Assembly: GCA_963575745.1 (NCBI GenBank)
Contig: CAUYUJ010003991.1
Location: 126,001 to 148,500 of the forward strand
Length of the DNA: 22,500 nucleotides
Reading direction: 5' to 3'
Source: Prorocentrum cordatum
Taxonomy: Eukaryota > Sar > Dinophyceae > Prorocentrales > Prorocentraceae
Part shown: positions 8,205-16,084 of the stretch, one piece after another
Numbering within the stretch: position 1 is the stretch's first letter
How the letters are laid out: every line of letters starts with the position of its first letter
Notes under the pieces: generated by a model
Told to the model about the DNA's origin: nothing
The model's input: only the letters and a program-made list of their open reading frames with translations
Databases searched by the model: none
Position numbers and translations under genes: made by a program

Positions 8205-8341
8205 ATGAACGGGACCTTCTTGCTCTCTGCAGAGCCCACGCGCATCGCAGCGCCATTGGTGCGGACCTCGGGGTTCAGGTGGTCGTCGGGGCGCTTGCGC
8301 GTGCTGCCGCAGAGCGCCGCCCGCCGCGGGGAGCCAGAAAA
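8205..8341 (-). CDS. Gene A, exon-like segment, unknown function
   Basis: The minus-strand frame reads SGSPRRAALCGSTRKRPDDH, then LNPEVRTNGAAM and SAESKKVPFMW. Its mixed composition contrasts sharply with the (TCC)n sequence that follows. The boundaries are uncertain: an AG lies just upstream near 8342 and the reading dissolves into poly-Pro below 8200. It could continue the segment at 8377-8554 after a very short intron or an indel. Confidence 0.4.
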
Positions 8342-8376
8342 CCTCGCTGGCATACGCTCGGCGAGTTCCATCTCAC

Positions 8377-8554
8377 CTGCAGCATAGTTGCACATGGCGC
8401 CCTGTCCAACTCTGATGCGGTGCTCCCGACACAGCGCGCGCCACAAAGGAAATGACCACAGCGCTGACTGGCACGGGTTCGCAATGACGAAGTGCACCTC
8501 GCGCCTGATGCACGCCAGCGCCAGGAAGATGATCCTGCGCAGCGCTATGTTGGC
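8377..8554 (-). CDS. Gene A, internal exon with an FVIANP motif (methyltransferase-like in transposon proteins)
   Basis: This is the best-defined exon in the window: 178 nt between an acceptor CTGCAG (8555-8560) and a donor GTGAGA (8371-8376) on the minus strand. The 59 codons read ANIALRRIIFLALACIRREV, then HFVIANPCQSALWSFPLWRA and a tail ending MCNYAA. The pattern of hydrophobic helix, then F-V-I-x-N-P, then Q-S-x-L-W recalls the FVIENP region of DNA-cytosine-methyltransferase-like domains. I recall such domains in large dinoflagellate transposon-related proteins. The typical Glu (ENP) is Ala here, so activity would be doubtful. The assignment is by memory of the pattern only. Confidence 0.5.
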
Positions 8555-8581
8555 CTGCAGGCAGGGCGCGCGATCACTCTG

Positions 8582-8862
8582 AGAAATGAGGACGGTGGGA
8601 AAGCAGGAGGAGAAATAAGGAAGATGAGGACATGGGATTGGGGAAACAGTGAGTACGATGAGGATAACGAGGGGGGTGGAGTGGCCTGGCCCGCAGCGGG
8701 CGGGCGAGGAATCAGGAGAAGCACGTCGGCGAGGCAGGGGCCGGGGGGGGGGGGGAGGAGGAGACCAAGAGGACGTGGACTCTCCTTCTCCCTCCTCTTC
8801 CATCGTCGCACCCACTCCTCTTCCGTCCTTCCCCCCCCCATCCCTTCCTCCATCCTCGAACG
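8582..8862. repeat. Purine/pyrimidine-rich intron of gene A
   Basis: The stretch between the two exon-like segments starts GA-rich on the plus strand, includes a G13 run at 8743-8755 with GGA triplets, and turns pyrimidine-rich (TCC, CCCCCCCC) from 8785 to 8855. It fits an intron bounded by GTGAGT (8865-8870) and CTGCAG (8555-8560) on the minus strand. Confidence 0.5.
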
Positions 8863-8870
8863 TCCACTCA

Positions 8871-8958
8871 CGTATATCTGCCTCGTGAGGGCCCACTCCG
8901 TTTTGATTTTGGTCAGATGTGTGCTTCCGCGGACGACCCCCCGTTGCACGGCCCACAA
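8871..8958 (-). CDS. Gene A, short exon-like segment ending at a GTGAGT donor
   Basis: The minus-strand frame reads WAVQRGVVRGSTHLTKIKT, then EWALTRQIY, directly followed by the strong donor GTGAGT at 8865-8870. The donor and the protein-like texture support a coding exon, but the upstream acceptor was not identified. The overlapping frame in this place (ORF to 9073) is likely a shadow. Confidence 0.38.
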
Positions 8959-9105
8959 TCGAAAACGGCAGCCAAGGCGTTGTTAGATATTGGTTTTGAT
9001 CATATACCCAACTAGTTGGATGGATGGTGCGATGGATGATGATGTCGATGGTGTGCGCACTTTTCAACGGCAAACGGCAGCCGGCCTTCCGTGGCCGCCA
9101 TCTGT

Positions 9106-9760
9106 CTATGCGGCCAGCCGCGCACGCTTGGCCGCCCTAACCATGTCCCGAAATTCCTGCACAATGTCAGCAGGAAGGGATGCTACAGTGCCTGGCGCTG
9201 GCACCTCGCGGCTCGAGACGGGTGCTCGGATATCGGCAGCGACGTGCGCGGCAATCAGTGTCGGGTTGTCGGTTTCATTCGGTGAGACATTGAGGATAGG
9301 TTTTTTATCTTTGGCCGTTGCCCTGAGCACAACCGTTGAAGCGCCGCTGTGTCCTGCGACCACTTGAAGTTGAAGATTGTTCTTGCCAGCTGCCAGCGCA
9401 GGAACACCATCCTCCCGGGCAGGGGGTGTGTGTGTGCGCAGCAGCTGGCCGCTCGGCTGCGTCCTTGTCTGCAGCAGCTGGCCTGCGCTTGGCGGGTCTG
9501 CGCTCGAGCTCCTCGCCATCCTCCTCATCGACCGTCGTCATCTTCTTCTTCCCATCGGGCTGAGGCGGAATGACCTTGGCGTCGCCGATGGCGCCGTCCC
9601 CCTGGAGCCTCGAGTTAACGAATGTCGTCTCGTACTGGTCGTCTGCACCCCAAGAAGCAACGATGAATCCCGAGTCGCCTGCCGCAGCGCTCGTGGCTGG
9701 CACATCTGCACCGTCAGCCAGAAGCTTGACCATCGTGCCATTTCTGAGATGTCCACGACC
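9106..9760 (-). CDS. Gene A, exon-like segment with a frame change, unknown function
   Basis: From an acceptor-like ACAGGCAG (9761-9768) the minus strand reads VKLLADGADVPATSAAAGDS, GFIVASWGADDQYETTFVN, KVIPPQPDGKKKM and an acidic to basic stretch (VDEEDGEELERRPAKRRPAA). At about 9420-9440, where CACACACACACA runs on this strand, the plausible reading passes to another frame. That frame gives KNNLQLQVVAGHSGAS, LRATAKDKKPILNVSPNETD and PADIVQEFRDMVRAAKRAR, ending at 9106. Either an indel in the CA repeat or a small intron explains the switch. No known domain. The alternation of disordered and compact parts suggests a multidomain or transposon-encoded protein. Confidence 0.45.
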
Positions 9761-9818
9761 TGCCTGTCATCGCTGGCTTCCCCTGGGTCGAGGGCGTTGA
9801 CCTCGGGGGCGTCGTCCT

Positions 9819-10253
9819 CTAATGGCGGGGGGTCTCCGAGCCCGAATCCTGCATCGAAGCTGCTTCTGGCCCTGGCGAACCAGGAGCCTCCACTGAACGC
9901 GCTGATGACGAACTGCGCATGGATGGGCTGCGCACAACGATGCTCTGGTCCGCTGCTCTATCCGATTCCAAGGGTTCGGGGAGGCGGAATGCTGGAAACG
10001 GGTTGGGCCTCCAGGTGCTGCCCGAAGACGCCAAGCCAGCGTCGGTGCGTGGTCGGTCCATCGCGGGCGTCGGCGCGCCCCCGATGGCAGGTCCACGGCA
10101 GCGCTGGCCGATCTCCATGGCAATGTAAATACGACGGGGCCCTTCTGGATGACACGAAATATTGGAGTCGATGATGTCCCTCCCGCGCTTTGCGATCAGA
10201 CTCATCCACTGTGCAATCTTGCAATCTTGATCCGACAATGCGACAACCTCACT
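9819..10253 (-). CDS. Gene A, exon-like segment, unknown function
   Basis: An acceptor TTTACAG lies at 10254-10260 on the minus strand. The frame then reads SEVVALSDQDCKIAQWM, SLIAKRGRDIIDSNISCH, RIYIAMEIGQR and a disordered Pro/Ser-rich tail with WRPNPFPAFRLPEP. The first 45 residues look like a compact fold with amphipathic helices. The stop at 9819 may lie inside the next intron. The NPFPAFR motif matches NPFPSFR near 7360. Confidence 0.48.
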   Translation of the reverse strand, partial: SEVVALSDQDCKIAQWMSLIAKRGRDIIDSNISCHPEGPRRIYIAMEIGQRCRGPAIGGAPTPAMDRPRTDAGLASSGSTWRPNPFPAFRLPEPLESDRAADQSIVVRSPSMRSSSSARSVEAPGSPGPEAASMQDSGSETPRH

Positions 10254-10477
10254 CTGTAAAGATACCCCAGTTGTGTGTGCATGTCGGCTTCACTCTTCAT
10301 GGTCTGGGGAACGGCCTGCAATTCTGATATGCACCATGCTGGATGAGGGGGGGAGGCGGAGGGCCCTTCGGACACGGAGAACCCCGATCCGAAACCGACG
10401 AAGACGGGATACGGACGGCACGCACGAGCAGGGAGAGGACGAGCTGGTGAGCAACAGCATATGCATATCACATGCAT

Positions 10478-10799
10478 GGGCCTCGACTGCCAGCTCGCGA
10501 ACCTTGATGCAAGCGCTCACGTTGCGCAGCATGCACAACTTGATGCCCGACACGATGTCACCCTGATGGAAGAAGCCTCCCCTGTGATCGATCTCCATGA
10601 GAGCCGCGAGTGTTTTGCTGCACGAGTTGAGGTAATCAGTGCATATACCATTTTTCATATCGTTTGAAAGGTACTCGCCCTTCGCAACATGGTCAATAGT
10701 GAGGCCTATAGCCTTGCATATCTCCTCTGTCCCCTCGACGCCTGGCGATGGCTTCCAATATGGAGTGCGGAACCGAACGCTGCGCGCGCTCGATTCCAT
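10478..10799 (-). CDS. Gene A, most upstream exon-like segment, unknown function
   Basis: The minus-strand frame gives RFRTPYWKPSPGVEGTEEI, then CKAIGLTIDHVAKGEYLSND, SKTLAALMEIDHRGGFFHQG and DIVSGIKLCMLRNVSACIK. It shows good amino-acid balance and several Cys residues. Below 10478 the frame degrades into basic low-complexity sequence. The upstream boundary is unclear, because protein-like text continues in a different frame (AQKVWSTTRPLDGIERA) to about 10900. This could be gene A or a separate gene. Confidence 0.45.
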
Positions 10800-11130
10800 C
10801 GAGCGGCCTGGTGGTCGACCAGACCTTTTGAGCCAAAGTGGCTACGGATGCAGAGGTTATGCAGATGGATGCGGTTCGGGAGATGACGGGATCCAGGCCC
10901 CCCCCCGTTCCCCTGCGTGGCATTTCGAATTCGCATCCTGGCGGCCACGAGCACGAACCCCTCCTCTCATGCATTCGGGATGGCAGACCCCCCTCATAAA
11001 ACGGCTTCCGAACATGTTTCAAAGTAGTGCTTTTTGGGATGCAGTGCCCTTTCGACGTTGTGACTTTGGGTTTTGCGGAGCGGGGCAATGGATGCGATGA
11101 GGGCCTCTCGAACATCATGTGCATCATTTT
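10800..11130 (-). other. Possible continuation of coding sequence in another frame
   Basis: On the minus strand one frame reads TLKHVRKPFYEGGLPSRM, then a Cys/Trp stretch SCSWPPGCEFEMPRRG and ISRTASICITSASVATLAQ. It overlaps the frame of the neighbouring segment near 10800, so a frameshift or a splice would be needed. Evidence is weak. Confidence 0.25.
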
Positions 11131-11137
11131 TTTATAT

Positions 11138-11184
11138 CAGGAACTGCGGGGAGGGGGGGGGGGGGCTCCTCCCCGCATTTCCTG
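11138..11184. repeat. Hairpin with 16-nt arms around a G13 loop
   Basis: The arm at 11138-11153 (CAGGAACTGCGGGGAG) and the arm at 11169-11184 are complementary at 15 of 16 positions. The loop region contains the G13 run at 11153-11165. A T-run (TTTTTTTATAT) sits immediately left. Confidence 0.8.
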
Positions 11185-11341
11185 AACTTCCGCTTCGGAA
11201 TCTAGATTTGGAAGACGCAGGGGGACACGAATAGCGTGAGACGGAGAGGCAGGGTGGGCGTTGCGAGACGGGTCGATGAGCTCGGGACGACGACCGACGA
11301 GGAACAGCGCAAGGACATGTTTCCTCGGTCGGTCACGGTGC
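11185..11341. other. Spacer between two hairpins; no gene recognised
   Basis: It contains AACTTCCGC (11186-11194), a word repeated in the next hairpin's left arm, and GC-rich sequence with no convincing frame. Confidence 0.4.
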
Positions 11342-11431
11342 CTTCCCCGACAACTTCCGCACTATGATTCCGATGGCTCCGGCGGGCCCGAACCGTAGTG
11401 CGGAATCGTAGTGCGGAAGTTTTCGGGAAAG
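11342..11431. repeat. Inverted repeat with 31-nt arms
   Basis: The segment 11342-11372 matches the reverse complement of 11401-11431 at 28 of 31 positions, around a 28-nt spacer. The right side also contains a direct repeat of GTAGTGCGGAA with 13-nt spacing (11395 and 11408). It would form a stable hairpin in RNA or single-stranded DNA. It may be a foldback or miniature-element remnant. Confidence 0.85.
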
Positions 11432-11559
11432 GGAGAGTGGAGATGAGAACGGAGATAGATGGTGAGAGCAGAGCTGCCTGGCGGACGCCCTCGATCGCGG
11501 CGTTGCCCTCCGCGCGCGGTCCTGGATCACCATCTGGCCCATCAGCAGTCCTGTCGGCT

Positions 11560-11765
11560 AGAGGGGGGGGGGGGGATCGTGATGAATGTGGGCTTCTGTT
11601 GGTCACGGGTTGAGGGCGAGGCTGAGGTGGGGGAAATGAGGGAGGCAGGCGGAGGAGGATGAGTGATGAAAAAGGAGAGGGAGGGGGCGATGAAGGGCGA
11701 GGAGAAGGAGGCGGAGGAAGGAGAAAGACGAGGAGCAGGAGGAGCAGGGTGCGAAGGAGGAGGTG
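11560..11765. repeat. Purine tract with G13 run
   Basis: A G13 run at 11563-11575 is followed, after a mixed stretch, by GGA/GAA/GAG sequence at 11625-11765. On the minus strand this is a pyrimidine tract beside the exon-like segment at 11785-11895. Confidence 0.88.
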
Positions 11766-11784
11766 AAGGAACAAAATCAATGTC

Positions 11785-11895
11785 TTCGCCGCCACGTCGC
11801 GATCTGCATTCTCGATCATCCAGAACGTGCTCTGCGGGCGGAAGAACACGAGGCCGTTCTCCTGCACGGCCAGCGCCGCCCTCGGGATGCAACGG
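11785..11895 (-). CDS. Exon-like segment, unknown function
   Basis: The minus strand reads RAALAVQENGLVFFRPQSTF, then WMIENADRDVAAKT, before dissolving into Leu/Pro low complexity encoded by the pyrimidine tract. The composition is clearly protein-like. A donor could be GTGGCG near 11800. A further possible exon in phase near 11470-11530 (GNAAIEGVRQAAL) is weaker. No family recognised. Confidence 0.38.
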
Positions 11896-11908
11896 CAACG
11901 AACCAGCA

Positions 11909-12380
11909 CCGTCTGTAATATGTACTTCCGTATGTAATCTGTAATCCCGAATGTAATATGTAATTCAGAAGTAAATTACAGACGGAGTTACAGATTACAT
12001 ACATAATTACAAATTGTCGATCTAATTACATAGTACGTATTGACTTATCAATTACAGCATACTGTATATATTACAAACTGAATTACAAATTACAAACATA
12101 ATTATAGATTACATACAGAATTACATATTACAGTCGAAATTACAGATTACATAGAGAATTACAGATTACATGTATAATTACAGATTACATACAGAATTAC
12201 ATATTACATACGAAGTTACATATTACAGACGAATTTACATATTACAAACGGACTTACATAATATTACCAATATAATTACAGATGGTACGGACTTCCAATT
12301 TGATATCTATAGATTATAGTAACCATAGGGAATCACAGATTACAGATGTAATACGTAATTCCATCTGTAATATCATAAAT
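11909..12380. repeat. Array of ATTACAGATTACA-like words in both orientations
   Basis: Some 470 bp of AT-rich sequence are made almost only of short words such as ATTACAGA, ATTACATA, ATTACATATTACAGAC and GAATTACA. At the left end (11909-11955) and right end (12335-12375) the words also appear as reverse complements (CTGTAATATGTA, GTATGTAATCTGTAAT). The left arm 11909-11945 can therefore pair with 12178-12231 or with closer copies. There is no constant unit length. Spacings of about 18-20 bp are common. The shared vocabulary with 6782-7006 suggests one family. Stop codons fill all frames, so it is non-coding. Confidence 0.85.
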
Positions 12381-12432
12381 CACATAAAACAACAAGTAAA
12401 CTATAAACAAAGGCATGGTTTGACGTTCGCCC

Positions 12433-12560
12433 TCAGAGCCTGACAGCGTCGTCCCACTGCTCGCGGCACGCGAGCTGCTCGACGGGGCCACACCGCTTCA
12501 CGGCGCAGCCCAGGGAGCCAGCGTACCGCGCCAGCATGCTGAAGTCGTGCGTGAGTTCGA
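12433..12560 (-). CDS. Short exon-like segment, unknown function
   Basis: The minus-strand frame reads LTHDFSMLARYAGSLGCAVK, then RCGPVEQLACREQWDDAVRL, followed by TGA at 12433-12435. The texture is protein-like with three Cys. Sequence upstream on this strand becomes low complexity. It could be a terminal exon or part of a decayed transposon gene. Confidence 0.4.
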
Positions 12561-12654
12561 CCTGGCTTTCCTCCTCTCCTTCCTGATCCTACTCGTGTTC
12601 CGCTACTTCGATTCGGCATCAAATTTGGGAGCTCGATCGTATGAGTGCTTTTTT

Positions 12655-12990
12655 TGTTTTCCGCATCCTCCTCCTCCTCTTCCATCGTTGTCCTTATTCC
12701 TGATCCTTTTCCTCTTCGCCCCCTCCTCCTTCTTCCCCCTGACTCATCCTTCTCCTCTAAAGAGACCGAGCTCCCAGTTTTGATCCCTATTCCTCATCCT
12801 TCTCCTCCCTTCTCCTCCCTATCCTCCTCTTATTCTCCTCCCTCTCCTCCTCCCTTCTCCTCCCTCCCCTCCTCCCTGCCCCCCTCCCTTCTCCTCCTGC
12901 CCCTCCTCCGTCATGGCGCGGTGGGTTGTCCCCCTCCTTTATTATCCTCCCTTTCTTCCTATCCTCCCGGCTCATTTCTCTTCTTCTCCT
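12655..12990. repeat. Long TCC/CTC pyrimidine tract
   Basis: Roughly 330 bp of plus-strand sequence are almost all pyrimidine (TCCTCC, CTTCTCC, CCCTCC), interrupted near 12905-12940. Open frames across it encode only Pro, Ser and Leu and are artefacts. Confidence 0.93.
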
Positions 12991-12999
12991 CCTCACTCT

Positions 13000-13251
13000 C
13001 CTCGTGAATCCCCTCGCTCTCTCATGAATCTCTCGGGGCGTTTCGGCATGCATTAATAGAGGGAGGACCGCTTCCAAAGTGCCCCCGCCAAAGGCGCGGC
13101 GCGCCACCATCTCGACGGCCTCGCCGAACATCGAAAGCTGTTCGACGGACATAGCGGCCAAGAGCGCCCCGCTCGGGGGCGCGGCCCCCAGGGGCCAGGG
13201 CGGTTTGAGCCGACGTGCGGACGACAGAAACGAGGGCTCATGGCCCTGCAA
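13000..13251 (-). CDS. Exon-like segment, unknown function
   Basis: The minus strand reads HEPSFLSSARRLKPPWPLGA, PPSGALLAAMSVEQLSMFGE, VEMVARRAFGGGTLEAV and LPLLMHAETPREIHERA, then turns into charged low complexity over the pyrimidine tract. The amphipathic helical texture suggests a real folded segment. No family recognised. The downstream boundary may be a splice site near 13000. Confidence 0.45.
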
Positions 13252-13340
13252 GCCCCCCGCGCTTCATCTGCAAGCCCCCATGCTTCATCTGTAAGCCCCC
13301 CGAGTCTACATTCAAGTCGCACAACCTGAACTACTAAAAT
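13252..13340. repeat. Short CTTCATCTGCAAGCCCCC direct repeats
   Basis: The words GCAAGCCCCC / GTAAGCCCCC and GCTTCATCTG recur three times at about 13248-13300, immediately before the satellite module. Confidence 0.65.
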
Positions 13341-13861
13341 TATCCCAGTGCGACCCTACCTAGGAGTTGGAACCCCTAGTAAAGCCGCATTAGTAGCAAC
13401 AGTAACGCTAAGCTAAAGCTAAGTTAAAGCTAAGCTAAAGCTAAGCCACAGCTAAGCTAAAGCTAAGCTAAAGCTAAGCCGCAGCTAAGCTAAAGCTGAG
13501 CTAAAGCTAGGCTAAAGCTAAAGGTAAGCTAAAGATAAGCTAAAGCTAAGCTAAAGCTAAGCTGAAGCTAAGCTCAAGCTAAGCTGCAGCTAAGCTGCAG
13601 CTAAGCTCAAGCTAAGCTAAAGCTAAGCTAAAGCAAAGCTAACCGCTAAGCGAAAAGCTAAGCGAAACGCTAAGCTAAAGCTAAGCTACAGCTAAGCTAA
13701 AGCTAAGCTAAAGCTAAGCTAAAGCTAAAGCTAAAGCTCCCAGGGGACTGGGGGGAACCGCTCCCGCGGGACTGGGGGGACCGCCCGGGGCGTGTTGCAC
13801 TGCCCGGCCCCTTTAAGCTAAGAGAGTAAGAGCACTTCTAGGCAGAGCCTAGGTAGGGAAT
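13341..13861. repeat. Satellite module, copy 1 (521 bp)
   Basis: It begins TATCCCAGTGCGACCC and ends GCCTAGGTAGGGAAT. CCCTACCTAGG at 13354-13364 is the exact reverse complement of CCTAGGTAGGG at 13848-13858, giving short terminal inverted repeats. Inside, 13407-13739 is an array of an 11-bp unit GCTAAGCTAAA with point variants (GCAG, CACAG, CGAAA). After the array comes a direct repeat of GCTCCCaGGGGACTGGGGGG, then CCGCCCGGGGCGTGTTGCAC and a CTAGGCAGAGCCTAG palindrome. The array contains frequent TAA stops and is non-coding. Confidence 0.9.
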
Positions 13862-13960
13862 TTATCATGCTGATATATAGTATATTCAAGTTGCGGCTAA
13901 ATTATGTTTTAGTGACTTCTATGTTTTAGTAGATCTTTTCAATTTAAATTAGCAACTAAA
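13862..13960. other. AT-rich spacer between satellite modules
   Basis: 99 bp, strongly AT-rich (TGATATATAGTATATTCAAG, AATTTAAATTAG), in contrast with its surroundings. It could be a nucleosome-free or unwinding element between the two modules. The word ATTCAAGTTGC resembles ATTCAAGTCGC at 13309-13319, left of copy 1. Confidence 0.6.
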
Positions 13961-14502
13961 TATCCCAGTGCGACCCTACCTAGGAGTTGGAACCCCTAGG
14001 AAAGCAGCATTAGTAGTAACAGTAACGCTAAGCTAAAGCTAAGCTAAAGCTAAGCTAAGCTAAGCCACAGCTAAGCTAAAGCTAAGCTAAAACTAAGCTA
14101 AAGCTAAGCTAAAACTAAGCTAAAGCTGAGCAGCAGCTAAGCTAAAGCTAAGCTACAGCTAAGCTAAAGATAAGCCACAACTAAGCTAAAGCTAAGCTAA
14201 AGCTAAGCTAAAGCCAAGCTACAGCTAAGCTGCAGCTAAGCTCGAGCTAAGCTAAAGCTAAGCTAAAGCTAAGCTAAACGCTGAGCGAAAAGCTAAGCGA
14301 AACGCTAAGCTAAAGCTAAGCTACAGCTAAGCTGAAGCTAACCTAAGCCTAAGCTAAAGCTAAAGCTAAAGCTAAAGCTCCCAGGGGACTGGGGGGAACC
14401 GCTCCCAGGGGACTGGGGGGACCGCCCGGGGCGTGTTGCACTGCCCGGCCCCTTTAAGCTAAGAGAGTAAGAACCCTTCTAGGCAGAGCCTAGGTAGGGA
14501 AT
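13961..14502. repeat. Satellite module, copy 2 (542 bp)
   Basis: It has the same ends, inverted repeats (13974-13984 and 14489-14499) and internal order as copy 1. Its array (14027-14379) is of a different length, and single-base differences occur throughout. Even the irregular internal stretch GCGAAAAGCTAAGCGAAACG is shared, so the whole module duplicated as a block rather than two arrays arising independently. Confidence 0.9.
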
Positions 14503-14579
14503 AATTTGCCCGTTCTGTCTCTCTGGGTGTTTCGGCCCAGCGAGAGCTTCAGGAACATGCCCCCGCTGTCCGGGGGTGC

Positions 14580-15345
14580 CCTGAGGTCGCTTGAGGGCGC
14601 GCCCGCTCGCGCGCGGAACACTCTGGCGCGCCCCGCGGGCTCTCGCGCGCGCCCGCTCGCTCGCGGCTTTCTCTGGCACGCGCCCCGAGGTCGCTTCCGC
14701 GCGCGCCCGCTCGCGCGCGGTGCTGTCTGGCGCGCGCCCGAGGGCGCCCCCGCGCGCGCCCGCTAGCGCGCGGCGCACCTCGGCGCGCCCCGAGGGCATC
14801 TCCGCGCGCGCCCCCTCGCACGCGGCGCGCGCTGGCGCGCCCCGGGGCCGCTTCCGCGCGCGCCCGCTCGCGGGCAGCGTTCTCTGGCGCCCGCGCGTGC
14901 CCGCTCGCGCGCGGCGCTGTCTGTCTGGCGCGCGACCCGCGGGCGCTCGCGCGCGCTCGTCGCGCGCGGCGCGCGCCCCGAGGGCACTGTCGCGCGCGCC
15001 CGCTTGCAGGCGGCGCGGTCTTCGGCGCGCCCCGGGCGCACTCGGGCGCGCGCCCGCTCGCCCGCGGCGCGCTGGCGCGCTCTCGCGCGCCCCCGCCGTT
15101 CGCGAGCATTCTGGCGCCGGGGCGCTTTCGCCCTCGCGGTCGCACGCAGCGCTTGCGCGCGGCGCTCTCGGGCGCCCCCCGCGAGCTCTCGCGCGCGCCC
15201 GTTCGATCGCGGAGCACTCTGGCGCGCGCAGAAGGCACCTCTGCGCGCGCCCGCTTGCACGCGGCGCATTCTGAACACCCGAAGAGCGCTTCTGCGCGCG
15301 CCCTCTCGCGCGCTGCACTTTCTGCTGGCGCCCTTCTTGGGCCCG
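14580..15345. repeat. GC-extreme minisatellite, period about 51 bp
   Basis: The word GCGCGCGCCCGCTCGCGCGCGG recurs in variant form at about 14598, 14650, 14700, 14753, 14803, 14858, 14992, 15046, 15192, 15243 and 15293, spaced mostly 50-54 bp. The sequence between copies follows CTCTGGCGCGCCCCGAGGGCGC. Since 51 is 17 codons, all frames stay open and encode Arg/Ala/Gly repeats such as ASGRAR. The 552-codon minus-strand frame over it (14479-16137) is explained by this and by the CpG content. Confidence 0.85.
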
Positions 15346-16060
15346 CCGCCTCCCGCGCGGCGTCTGCGCTGGAACTGCACTAGGAGTCTCTCCGCGCGGC
15401 CCCTCTTCCCGCCCCGCGCGGCGGCAGCGTCGCGCAATTTCCGTTTTTGCGGCATCGCGGGCCCGCGTCTGCAATGGCGCCCGCGCGCGCTCGCGCGCTT
15501 GCAGCGCGCGCGGCTGCATCGTCCCCGGCGTTGCGCGCCGATCACCTGGCGAACGTCGCTGGCCGGGAACTTTGCCGACGCGACGCGTCGCGCCCCTCTG
15601 CGCGCGCGTTGCCCGGTCGCGCGAGGAACATGATTGGCGCCGCGCGCCGACCGCAGCGCGAGACATGGGCATGGCGCCGCCCGCCGACTCTAGCGCAGCG
15701 CAGTGCAACCCGCAGCTGAACACGCGACGCGCGAGCCCGAGCCCCGCGCGCGCGAGTTCATCTGGTTTGCCCCCACCCCCCCCGCGCACAATGTTGGCCC
15801 CTCGTTCGCCCAAGGCGCGCGCCGCGGCGACGCGCTGGGCGACCCCCGCGACGACTTCCCGAGGCCGCCGGCCCCCAGCGCGGGCCGCTCCTGCCCTGCG
15901 CGCCCGCCTGTTCTCCAGGGGCCTCAGGCAGCGAGCGGCGTCCGCCACCGTTGGCGCGGGGCTGGGGCACTGCGCAATGGCGCTCCTGGCGGCCATGGGA
16001 TGCGGGATGGGGCCCCTGGCGGTCGCGGGATGCGGGATGCAGCCCTTGGTGGAATCAACA
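15346..16060. other. GC-rich region without a recognisable gene
   Basis: The CpG-rich composition continues from the minisatellite, with GCGCGC words and all frames long and Arg/Ala/Pro-rich. Near 15990-16045 short direct repeats of GGGATGCGGGATG occur. No frame has protein-like balance. Confidence 0.5.
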
Positions 16061-16084
16061 TGAGGAAGCCGCAGTTGCGGCTGA

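Noticed and set aside
13407-14379. GCTAAGCTAAA arrays as a CRISPR array or as telomeric repeats
   Set aside because: There are no unique spacers between units, and the unit differs from the TTTAGGG type. The genome context is eukaryotic.
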